Below are positions 44,120-54,879 of a stretch of 64,000 nt of DNA, in pieces. The notes under the pieces are model-generated. The model did not search any database and was not told where the DNA came from. It saw nothing but the letters and a program-made list of their open reading frames with translations. How positions within the stretch are numbered: position 1 is the stretch's first letter; every line of letters starts with the position of its first letter. A program made the translations under genes and the position numbers. Source of the DNA: Anaeramoeba ignava (taxonomy: Eukaryota; Metamonada; Anaeramoebidae); the NCBI GenBank assembly GCA_028826165.1, contig JAPDFW010000144.1, positions 47,001 to 111,000 of the forward strand, given 5' to 3'.

Positions 44120-47100
44120 TTATTTTTTGTGACAACATTTTGTTTTGCAAAATCCACAATGAGTTTTCCAAGAAAAACACATCATTTTAACACTCTTATT
44201 ATTTTTACTATAAGAAACAGCAACAAAAGCAAAAAGTCCAAGAAAAGTAAGTCCACATAAAGATCCTATAACAGCTCCATAACTTTTTAAACTACTAATA
44301 GATTTAAAACTTCGGATTTTAGCATCACTATATCCAGATCTATGATAATTACCTCTACTTGAAGGCCATAAAATATTTGAACTTCCTGAATCTGGAATAT
44401 TATAAGCAACAACTCCAGCATAAACAGTATTGATAACAATTTGTATATTATTTGTTCCTGCTATTCTTCCTATTGATGGTGCTGGAAGTGATCCTCCCCA
44501 TGTAACTGATGATGATCTTGGTGATGGTAAATCGATTGAATGAATTATATCTCCTGAATATGAAAGAATGATTAATTTTCCATTTTGATATGAACCAATT
44601 TGTGCCCATGTTGTTATTATGATTTCTGCATGCCCATCATCATCTATATCTACTATAGCTGGTTCAGATGAAAAATAAATTGTTCCTGATCCTGAATATG
44701 CACAATATGGCCAATTGTAATGTTCACTTTTATCGAGCCAATATGCATGAAGACATCCATCATATCCTGACCAAAGAATTTCAACATCTCCCTTTTATTT
44801 ATTTTGATTTTAATATTTATTTTGATTTTGATTTTGATTTTAATATTGATTTTAATTTTGATTTTGATTTTGATTTTAATTTTAATTTTGATTTTAATTT
44901 TAATTTTGGATTTTGATTTTGATTTTGATTTTAATTTTGATTTTGATTTTGATTTTGAATTTGATTTTGATTTTGATTTTGAATTTGATTTTGATTTTGA
45001 TTTTCATTTTGATTTTAATTTTGGTTTTAATTTTGATTTTGATTTTAATATTTATTTTGATTTTGATTTTGATTTTAATATTGATTTTAATTTTGATTAA
45101 TATATTTAGTTAATTAAATAAATACATCTCCATCAATATCAACTGGAACTGCATGCCATTGTGGAGTTTCAATAACACTATAATTATCAGAAACAACATG
45201 ATTTGTTACTGGAACAACAGTCCAATCATACTTTGAGCTAACAAATCTAGTTCTATCAATATTAACAATAAAAGGACTAAGAAATTGAACATCATATCCT
45301 CCTATAATTTTAATTTTGAATTTAATTTTAATTTTGATTTTGAATTTGAATTTGAATTTGATTTTGATTTTGAATTTAATTTTGATTTTGATTTTGAATT
45401 TGAATTTGATTTTGATTTTGATTTTGATTTTGATTTTGATTTTGATTTTGATTTTGATAAAAAGAATGAGTAAAATTAATTTGTACCTCCATAGCAATCA
45501 TATTGATTTGTGATAATGATTATCTAAACAAATTAAAATTAAAATTAAAATTAAATTATAAAAAAAGTGGATTAAAAAAATAATGATAATAATAATAAAT
45601 ACTCTTTTTTCTCCATCAATATCTGCAAAAGAAACTCCACTATCTGCAAGATTTCCTCTTAAATTATGAACACTACAATCAATCCAACCTTGATATTCAT
45701 AAGCAACATCTAAATAAAAAGCAACATCTCCCCAATATTGACCACCTCCTCCAAATACATTATTTGCAATAAGTGGAGTTGCATTAATATCATAAACACA
45801 TATTGTACAAACATCACTTGGCACAAAAAGATATGTTTTTGTTGTTCCATTAATTGTAAAAGTTTGGACACCTTGTGTTTCATCATAAATTCCAGCAGAA
45901 CCTCCTGGTGTCTAAAATATAAATATAAAATATAAATATAAATATAAATATAAATATAAATATAAATATAAATATAAATATAAATATAAATATAAATATT
46001 AATATAAATATTATTATAAATATTAATATATATATATAAATATCAAATATAATTATAAATATAAATATAATTATAAATCAAAATTAAAATATAAATATAA
46101 ATATAAATATAAATATAAATATAATTATAAATATTAATATAAATATAAATATAAATATAATTATAAATATAAATATAAATATAAACATAAATATAAATAT
46201 AAATATAAATATAAATATAATTATAAATATTAATATAAATATAAATATAAATATTAATATAAATATAAATATAAATATAAATATAAAATATAAATATTAA
46301 TATAAATATAAATATAAATATAAATATAAATATTAATATAAATATAAATATAAATATTAATATAAATATAAATATAAATATTAATATAAATATAAATATA
46401 AATATTAATATAAATATTAATATAAATATAAAATATAAAAAAAATAAATATAAATATCAAAATATAAATTATAAATAATATATAATAAATAAATTAATAT
46501 AAATATTTAATATTATAAATATAATTTATAAAATATTATATAAATATAAATATTAATATAAATATAAATATAAATATAAATATAAATATAAATATAAATA
46601 TAAATATAAATATAAATATAAATATAAATATAAAATAAATATAAAATATAAAAATAAATATAAATAATATAAAAATATAAATATAAATATAAATATAAAT
46701 ATAAATATAAATATAAATATAAATATAAATATAAATATAAATATAAATATAAATATAAATATAAATATAAATATAAATATAAATATAAATATAAATATAA
46801 ATATAAATATAAATATAAATATAAATATAAATATAAAATATAAATATAAATATAAATATAAATATAAATCAAAATTAATATTAATATAAATATAAATATA
46901 AATATAAACATAAATATAAATATAAATATAAATATAAATATAAATATAAATATAAATATAAATATAAATATAAATATAAATATATACAGATGATTGTCTT
47001 TGAGGCCATCCTGATAAAACATTTCCTTGATAATCAACAACATATGTATTAATATTACTTCCTTGAGCAATTCCTGCTACAATTTGATAATATCCATCAC

Positions 47101-48068
47101 CATTAAAATCAGCAACTGTTAAAGAACGAATTTCATTAGATGCAACTTGTTTTGGAAATCCTGGTTTCATAATTCCATTTAAATCCATAACACTAATCCA
47201 TCCATTTGAATGTCCCATAACAATTTCAGTTTCTCCATCATGATCAACATCAGCAAGAATAACTCCAGGCCCTAATTTAATATTTAATATTTAATATTTA
47301 ATATTTATTATTTATTATTTATTATTTAATATTTTATATTTATTATTTAATATTTAATATTTAATATTTAATATTTAATATTTAATATTTAATATTTATT
47401 ATTTAATATTTAATATTTAATATTTAATATTTAATATTTAATATTTATTATTTAATATTTATTATTTAATATTTATTATTTAATATTTATTATTTATTAT
47501 TTATTATTTAATATTTAATATTTAATATTTATTATTTAATATTTAATATTTAATATTTAATATTTAGTATTTAATATTTAATATTTATTATTTAATATTT
47601 AATATTTATTATTTAATATTTATTATTTAATATTTATTATTGGAAAAAAAACAAACAAGTTCTTCCAACACTAGAAGCTGAAGATTCATTTGAACCATGA
47701 CCAGCTGCAGCTGTCCATTCAATATCTCCTGTTGCTCCATCAATCATCCAAACAGAATAAGAAGCTGCAACAACTTTTCCTTGTGATTCTAAAAGAGCTG
47801 GTGAAGAATACCTTTTAAAAATAAATTAATAAATTTATAAATAAATAAAACAAATCCTTTCATCAAATTTTTTTTTAATCAATCAAAAAAAAAATTCAAT
47901 GAAAAATATTAAAAAAAATAAACTTTACCAACCAGTGTCACACCATGAAGAATAACAACCAACATAAGACCATAATAATTCTGGTTTAGAAATTGAATTT
48001 GAAGCTTGATTTAAACAAACCATAACAGAAAAAAACAAAATTATTGTTATTTTTATTGTTTTTTTCAT
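44120..48068 (-). CDS. Type I membrane FG-GAP/VCBS-repeat protein, copy A
   Basis: Seven minus-strand exons: 48068-47929, 47811-47657, 47271-46988, 45911-45603, 45523-45487, 45301-45126, 44791-44120. All are in phase, giving 590 residues. The signal peptide is [20 protein letters not shown]. The ectodomain has Ca-binding FG-GAP/VCBS-type loops: [44 protein letters not shown] (formed across a splice) and [12 protein letters not shown], as in the integrin-alpha-like propeller. One membrane span, [20 protein letters not shown], precedes a Cys/Lys-rich tail ending TKCCHKK. It is probably a surface adhesion or sensing protein; the ligand is unknown. The smallest exon is 37 nt. Three introns are largely microsatellite. 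Confidence 0.9.
44795..45105 (-). repeat. TTTTGA repeat, last intron of copy A
   Basis: Fills the 334-bp intron 45125-44792; the equivalent intron of copy B is 268 bp. Confidence 0.9.
45302..45470 (-). repeat. TTTTGA/TTTGAA repeat, fifth intron of copy A
   Basis: Fills most of the 185-bp intron 45486-45302; the equivalent in copy B is 149 bp. Confidence 0.85.
45915..46985 (-). repeat. ATATAA microsatellite, third intron of copy A
   Basis: About 1.07 kb of AAATAT/TAAATA words, interrupted by ATTAATATA variants. The equivalent intron of copy B is only 242 bp. Long minus-strand frames of Ile/Tyr or Phe/Ile runs arise here and are not genes. Confidence 0.95.
47275..47640 (-). repeat. TTTAATA/TTTATTA microsatellite, second intron of copy A
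   Basis: Fills most of the 385-bp intron; the same repeat in copy B is about 1 kb. Confidence 0.9.
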
Positions 48069-48800
48069 TTTTCCAAAAAAAAAAATTAAAAGAAGAAAAT
48101 TAAAAAAATTTTTTGGGGTTTTCAAAAAGAAAAAAAATTTGGGAAATAATCTTTTTTTTCCTCATTTTTAAGAAAGTGGAAAATTTTTTTTATTGAAATT
48201 AAAATTAAAATTAAAATTAAAATTAAAATTAGATTTGTTTTTTTTAATTTTTTATTTTAGAATTGAAAAGAAAAAAGTGGAACAAATCAAATCAAAAAAT
48301 GGAAATTGAAATTAAATTGAAATTGAAATTGAAATTAAAATTAAATTGAAATTAAATTGGAATCGAAATTAAATTGAAATTAAATTAAATTGAAATTGAA
48401 TTAAAATTGAAATTGAAATTGAATTGAAATTGAAATTGAAATTGAAATTAAATTGAATTTGGAATTTAAATTGAAATTGGAAATGAAATTGGAATTAAAT
48501 TGAAATTGAAATTGGAATTAAAATTGAAATTGAATTGAATTGAAATTAAATTGAAATTAAATTGAAATTGAAATTAAATTGGAATTGAAATTAAATGGAA
48601 ATTGAATTGAATTGAAATTAAATTGAAATTGAAATTAAATTAAATTGAAATTAAATTGAAATTAAATGGAAATTGAAATTAAATTGAAATTGAAATTGGA
48701 ATTAAAATTGAAATTGAAATTGAAATTGAATTGAAATTAAACGGAAATTAAATTGGAATGAAATTGAAATTAAATTGAAATTGAAATTGGAAATGATGAA
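48069..48800. other. Spacer with GAAATTAAATT repeat between FG-GAP copies
   Basis: Holds the 5' flank of copy A (AAGAAAGTGGAAAATT at about 48170), AAAATT words, the duplicated TTTTAGAATTGAAAAG/AAAGTGGAAC block (about 48255-48285) and about 500 bp of GAAATT/AAATTG repeat up to the copy B stop. No gene is seen. Confidence 0.7.
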
Positions 48801-51800
48801 TTATTTTTTGTGACAACATTTTGTTTTGCAAAATCCACAATGAGTTTTCCAAGAAAAACACATCATTTTAACACTCTTATTATTTTTACGATAAGAAACA
48901 GCAACAAAAGCAAAAAGTCCAAGAAAAGTAAGTCCACATAAAGATCCTACAACAGCTCCATAACTTTTTAAACTACTAATAGATTTAAAACTTCGGATTT
49001 TAGCATCACTATATCCAGATCTATGATAATTACCTCTACTTGAAGGCCATAAAATATTTGAACTTCCTGAATCTGGAATATTATAAGCAACAACTCCAGC
49101 ATAAACAGTGTTGATAACAATTTGTATATTATTTGTTCCTGCTATTCTTCCTATTGATGGTGCTGGAAGTGATCCTCCCCATGTAACTGATGATGATCTT
49201 GGTGATGGTAAATCGATTGAATGAATTATATCTCCTGAATATGAAAGAATGATTAATTTTCCATTTTTATATGAATCACCTTGTGCCCATGTTGTTATTA
49301 TGATTTCTGCATGCCCATCATCATCTATATCTACTATAGCTGGTTCAGATGAAAAATAAATTGTTCCTGATCCTGAATATGCACAATATGGCCAATTGTA
49401 ATGTTCACTTTTATCAAGCCAATATGCATGAAGACATCCATCATATCCTGACCAAAGAATTTCAACATCTCCCTTTTATTTATTTTGATTTTGATATTTA
49501 TTTTGATTTTGATTTAAATTTAATTTTAATTTTGATTTTGATTTTGATTTTTGATTTTAATTTTAATTTTGATTTTAATTTTGATTTTGATTTTGATTTT
49601 AATTTTGGATTTTGATTTTCATTTTGATTTTAATTTTGATTTTGATTTTGATTTTGATTTTAATATTGATTTTAATATTGATTTTAATATTGATTTTGAT
49701 TTTGATTTTGATTAATATATTTAGTTAATTAAATAAATACATCTCCATCAATATCAACTGGAACTGCATGCCATTGTGGATTTTGAATAACATTATAATC
49801 ATTAGAAACAACATGATTTGTTACTGGAACAACAGTCCAATCATGATTAGAACTGACAAATCTAGTTCTATCAATATTAACAATAAATGGACTAAGAAAT
49901 TGAACATCATATCCTCCTATAATTTTAATTTTGAATTTAATTTTAATTTTGATTTTGAATTTGAATTTGATTTCGAATTTAATTTTGAATTTGAATTTGA
50001 TTTTGATTTTGATTTTGATTTTGAATTTGATTTTGATAAAAAGAATGAGTAAAATTAATTTGTACCTCCAATACAATCATATTGATTTGTGATAATGATT
50101 ATCTAAACAAATTAAAATTAAAATTAAAATTAAAATTAAAATTAAAATTAAATTATAAAAAAAGTGGATTAAAAAAATAATGATAATGATAATAAATACT
50201 CTTTTTTCTCCATCAATATCTGCAAAAGAAACTCCACTATCTGCAAGATTTCCTCTTAAATTATGAACACTACAATCAATCCAACCTTGATATTCATAAG
50301 CAACATCTAAATAAAAAGATACTTCTCCCCAATATTGACCACCTCCTCCAAATACATTATTTGCAATAAGTGGAGTTGCATTAATATCATAAACACATAT
50401 TGAACAAACATCACTTGGCACAAAAAGATATGTTTTTGTTGTTCCATTAATTGTAAAAGTTTGGACACCTTGTGTTGCATCATACGTTCCCCAAGAACCT
50501 CCTGGTGTCTAAAATATAAATATAAATATTAATATAAATATAAATATAAATATAAATATAAATATAAATATAAATATAAATATAAATATATATAATAAAT
50601 ATAAATATAAATATAAATATAAATATAAATATTAATATAAATATAAAATAAATATAAATATAAATATAAATATAAATATAAATATAAATATAAATATCAA
50701 TATCAAATATAAATATAAATATAAATATAAATATAAATATAAATATATACAGATGATTGTCTTTGAGGCCATCCTGATAAAAACATTTAAAGTCTCCTTT
50801 GAGCAATTCCCTACAAAATTTGATAATATCCATCACCATTAAAATCAGCAACTGTTAAAGAACGAATTTCATTAGATGCAACTTGTTTTGGAAATCCTGG
50901 TTTCATAATTCCATTTAAATCCATAACACTAATCCATCCATTTGAATGTCCCATAACAATTTCAGTTTCTCCATCATGATCAACATCAGCAAGAATATAA
51001 ATTTAATATTTAATATTTATTATTTATTATTTATTATTTAATATTTAAATATTTATTATTTATTATTTATTATTTAATATTTATTATTTAATATTTATTA
51101 TTTAATATTTAAATTTAATATTTAATATTTAATATTTAATATTTAATATTTATTATTTATTATTTATTATTTAATATTTAATATTTACTTAATATTTATT
51201 TATTATTATTTATTCATTTATAAATTTATATTTTATTTATTTATTATTTATATATTATTATAATTATTTTATTAAATTTATATTTAAATTTATTAAATAT
51301 TTATTATTATATATTTTATTTAATATTTTAATATTTAATATTTAAATATAAAATATTTAAATATTAAATATAAATATTTAAATTAATATTTAATATAAAT
51401 TTATTATTTAAATATTATTTGTATTTTATTTATTTATTATTTATTATTTAATATTTATTATTTAATAAATATTTTTATTTATTAACAACATTTATATATT
51501 TTAAATATTATTTTTATTTTTATTTTTATTTGCATTTATTTCCTTATTATTTATTATTTATTATTTGATAATATTTCCATTCACCATTTTAATTATTAGC
51601 ATTTATTATTTAATATTTTCATTTAATATTTTAATATTTGTTTTTTAAATTTAATATTTAATATTTCCATTTAAATCCATAACAATATTTCCATTTAATT
51701 TGAATGTATTTAATATTTGTTGTTATTTATTATTTATTATTTCATATTTTATTTATTATTTAATAATATTTATTATTTATTATTTTTATTTAATATTTAA

Positions 51801-52414
51801 TATTTAATATTTATTATTTATTATTTTATTTATTATTTATTATTTATTATTTATTATTTATTATTTATTATTTAATATTTATTATTTATTATTTAATATT
51901 TAATATTTATTATTTATTATTTATTATTTATTATTTATTATTTAATATTTAATATTTATTATTTAATATTTAATATTTAATATTTATTATTTATTATTGG
52001 AAAAAAAACAAACAAGTTCTTCCAACACTAGAAGCTGAAGGTTCATTTGAACCATGACCAGCTGCAGCTGTCCATTCGATATTTCCTGTTGCTCCATCAA
52101 TCATCCAAACAGAATAAGAAGCTGCAACAATTTTTCCTTGTGTTTCTAAAAGAGCTGGTGAAGAATACCTTTTAAAAATAAATTTGTTTATTTTGAAAAA
52201 AAATATAAAAAGTCAACAAAAAAAATTAATTAAAAAAAAATTCAATGAAAAATATTAAAAAAAATAAACTTTACCAACCAGTTTCACACCATGAAGAATA
52301 ACAACCAACATAAGACCATAATAATTCTGGTTTAGAAATTGAATTTGGAGCTTGATTTAAACAAACCATAACAGAAAAAAACAAAATTATTGTTATTTTT
52401 ATTGTTTTTTTCAT
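48801..52414 (-). pseudogene. FG-GAP/VCBS membrane protein, copy B, damaged third exon
   Basis: Paralogue of copy A with exons 52414-52275, 52168-52014, (about 51000-50751), 50508-50200, 50102-50066, 49916-49741 and 49472-48801; six match copy A in length to the base. Signal peptide, Ca-loops, membrane span and CCHKK end are all kept. The third exon is broken twice. Its acceptor and first codons, present in copy A as TTAGGGCCTGGAGTT, are missing where coding runs straight into the TTTAATA repeat at about 51000. About 50782-50820 has lost sequence relative to copy A, including the residues [14 protein letters not shown], with a frame change. With the other exons intact, this is either a recent lesion or an assembly error. 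Confidence 0.7.
51000..51998 (-). repeat. TTTAATA/TTTATTA repeat, second intron of copy B
   Basis: About 1 kb, against about 370 bp in copy A. The part 51190-51760 is irregular and contains stray exon-like words (TTTAAATCCATAACA at about 51667, TTTGAATGT at about 51700) that resemble the damaged exon. Confidence 0.85.
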
Positions 52415-52470
52415 TTTTCCAAAAAAAAAATTAAAAGAAAATGAGAAAAAAAATGAAAAAAATTTTTTGT

Positions 52471-53456
52471 TTATTTATTCAATTTTTTTAATCCTTTTTC
52501 TTTAATTCCTTTTTTAATTTTTTTAATTTGTTCTTTTTTATTTGAAATTAAATATTCTAATTCTAAATTATCTTCTAAATATTCTTTAATTAATTGACTT
52601 AAAGTAATATTTTCTGCTTTTAAATTTTCATTTTCTTCTTTTATTAAATTAATTTTGTTTATTAATTCTTTTATTTGTTTTGAAATTGAATTATTATTAT
52701 TATTATTGTTATTTAGATCAATATTTTTATTCTATTTTTAAATTTTATTTATTAATTAAAAAAAAAAAAGTGGAATTGAAAATTAAGATTAAAATTTTAA
52801 AGAAGAATTATTTTGTTTTTTTAAATAGAAAATTTAATTAAATATTACATTTTTGATTTGATTATTTTTTGATCCATTTTTTAGATTATTTTTTAAATTA
52901 TTTTTATTTTTTTTATGAGATTTTGATTGAGGTTTTAATAAATCATTTGAATTTCTTTCTTTTGCTTTAATCTTTTTTAACTAAAATTAAATAAAAATAA
53001 ATTAATAATTCCAAAATAAAAAGAGGAATAAGAAGAATAATAATAAGAAAAAAGCAAAAAAATAAATTTCTTTTCTTTTTTTCTTAATAAATTTTAAAAA
53101 GAATAAATATCGAAATTTATTTATTTTAAAAAGAAAAAAAAAATTTTTTTTTTCCATTCTTTTTTCTTTTTAAAAAATAAAAAATAAAAATAAAAATAAA
53201 AATAAAAAATAATTTAAAAAATAATTTAAATTAAAATAAGGGAATAAAAATAAAAAACAATAATAAATTTAATTTTAATTTTAAATTAAAATATAAAAAA
53301 ATAACAAACTTTGCGATAATTATGCAATCTACATTTATTACAAATTCTATTAGAAGAACCATAAATTGAAGATAATTCTAAAACAAGTCTAAAAGGTTTG
53401 GGTCGAGAAAATTTATCAAGTTCAAATCCACAACAACAACATTTATTTTCATTCAT
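52471..53456 (-). CDS. Small Cys-cluster, basic, coiled-coil protein
   Basis: Three minus-strand exons, 53456-53310, 52980-52849 and 52731-52471, all phase 0, give 179 residues. The N-terminus has a Cys6-Cys9 cluster (NKCCCCGFELDKF) and a second pair plus His in RICNKCRLHN (Cys39, Cys42, His45), likely a zinc site. The middle is basic (KSHKKNKNNLKN) and the last 80 residues are helical, charged and heptad-like (ELINKINLIKEENENLKAEN), probably a coiled coil. I do not recognise the family; the layout would suit a nucleic-acid- or protein-binding factor. The introns (329 and 117 bp) begin GT and end AG. No exon exceeds 261 bp, so the gene is easy to miss. Confidence 0.65.
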
Positions 53457-54208
53457 TTAAAAAAGAAAAAGAAAAAGAAAAAAAGTAATTTTCTTTTTAT
53501 TTAATTTTTTTGATCGTTTTTTTTTTCTTTTTTAAACAATAAAAAAAATAATTTTTAATTTATAATATTTTTTAAAAAAAAAGAGTTGAGTCATAAATTT
53601 AATTTCTTTTTTAAATCTTTTATTTAATTTTATTTAAATAATCATTTCAAAAATTTTTTTTAATTTTTTTTTAATTTTGATCGAAAAAATTTTTTTTAAA
53701 AAAGAAAATTAAATTTTAAAATAAAAAATGATTTAAAATTAGAATTAAAGTTTAAATTATTTAAATTTAGATTTAGATTATTTTTTTTCCGAATTCAATT
53801 TAAAAGTTAAAAAAAGTAAATTTAATTTCAAAATAATTCAAATAAAAATTTCACTTTTTCCTTTTTTTTTTGTTCCACATTTTTTTTTTAAAGATTTAAA
53901 TATTTTTTTTTTTGGAATTAAATATTTTGAAAGAATTAAATTAAAAATTAATTTTTTAATTAAAAATAAATTTATTTTTTGAATAAAAAAATATTTAAAA
54001 AAATATCAAAAATAAAAAGAGAAATTAATAAATATAAGAATAATAAAACTAATCAAAAACATTTCTTATATAAATTTTTATTCAGTAATATTATTTTATT
54101 CCTAATTCATTTTAGAAATTTAATGAGAGAAAAATTTCAAACAATTTTTTATTTTTTTCATTTTTCAATTATTCTTTTTTTTTTAAAAAAATTTAAAATA
54201 AAAAAAAA
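53457..54208. other. AT-rich spacer
   Basis: A 752-bp region between divergent genes, made of A/T runs with a TTTTGTTCCACATTTTT word at about 53868. A frame at 53979-54212 reads as Lys/Phe/Ile-rich sequence with no recognisable feature and overlaps the next start; it is not called. Confidence 0.5.
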
Positions 54209-54745
54209 ATGATGAATAAAAAAGATGAAAAAAATGAATCAACAAATAAAGAAGTGGAATCAATATTAACGAATCAATTACCAGAAAAACAAAATCAAGA
54301 AGATGATTTAAAAAGAAAACACAATAAAACACCAGAAATTACACCCGTTAAAAATTTACAACCTCCACAAAGAAGTAGTACAAGAGAATTAAAAAAATCA
54401 CATCAAAATACAAAAAAAAAGAATAAGAAAAATATGTCGGAAGAAAAAGAAAAAGAAACTAAATCTTTTGTTGATCAAGATTTAATTTCTAGAAAATTAA
54501 ATTTTACTTCTAAAAATGGAGATATTGAAAAAAATAAAGTGGATGAAATTGAATCGGAAAAAATTGATGATAAAGAAAGTTTTAATAAAGAGGATGAATA
54601 TATTTCTGATGAACAAGAGTCTTCTGATGAAGTTGATAAGAAGACACCTAATAAAAATGAATCCAAAAAATCAAAACAAAGATCAAAAAAAAAGAAAAGA
54701 GATAAAAAAAGAAAAGAAATTAAAAAGAAAAAATCAAATTTATGA
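54209..54745 (+). CDS. Highly charged orphan protein
   Basis: A 178-residue single-exon frame starting MMNKKDEKNESTNKEVESIL; either Met is possible. It is rich in Lys, Glu, Asp and Ser: a Lys/Arg patch near the middle, an acidic Ser stretch (EYISDEQESSDEVDKK) and a basic end (KKKKRDKKRKEIKKKKSNL). It appears disordered, and nuclear or nucleolar location is plausible from the composition. No family is recognised. Mixed composition and normal codon variety, unlike the repeat-derived frames nearby, argue that it is real. Confidence 0.55.
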   Translation: MMNKKDEKNESTNKEVESILTNQLPEKQNQEDDLKRKHNKTPEITPVKNLQPPQRSSTRELKKSHQNTKKKNKKNMSEEKEKETKSFVDQDLISRKLNFTSKNGDIEKNKVDEIESEKIDDKESFNKEDEYISDEQESSDEVDKKTPNKNESKKSKQRSKKKKRDKKRKEIKKKKSNL

Positions 54746-54879
54746 TTAATTTAACTATGTTTGGCACATGAAATATGTTTTTGTTTCATCCATTCATAAC
54801 TAAAAATTGATATTCTTTTAAGTTTTTAAATGAAAAAAACTTTTAAAAACAAAATTAAAAATTAAAAAAAAAAAAGCAA

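Larger units (their letters stand above)
43590..52430 (-). repeat. Tandem duplication of the FG-GAP gene with flank, two units of about 4.2-4.7 kb
   Basis: Gene stops at 44120 and 48801 are 4681 bp apart. Exon lengths match exactly for six of seven exons, and the downstream GAAATT block and the AAAGTGGAACAAATC word are duplicated too. Introns hold the same repeat type but differ in length. Confidence 0.9.

Noticed and set aside
46513..47218. Minus-strand frames of Ile/Tyr and Phe/Ile repeats
   Set aside because: Read-through of the ATATAA intron of FG-GAP copy A. Only the part 46988-47218 is coding.
53979..54212. 77-residue frame rich in Lys, Phe and Ile
   Set aside because: Composition equals the AT background, there is no recognisable motif, and it overlaps the next start codon.
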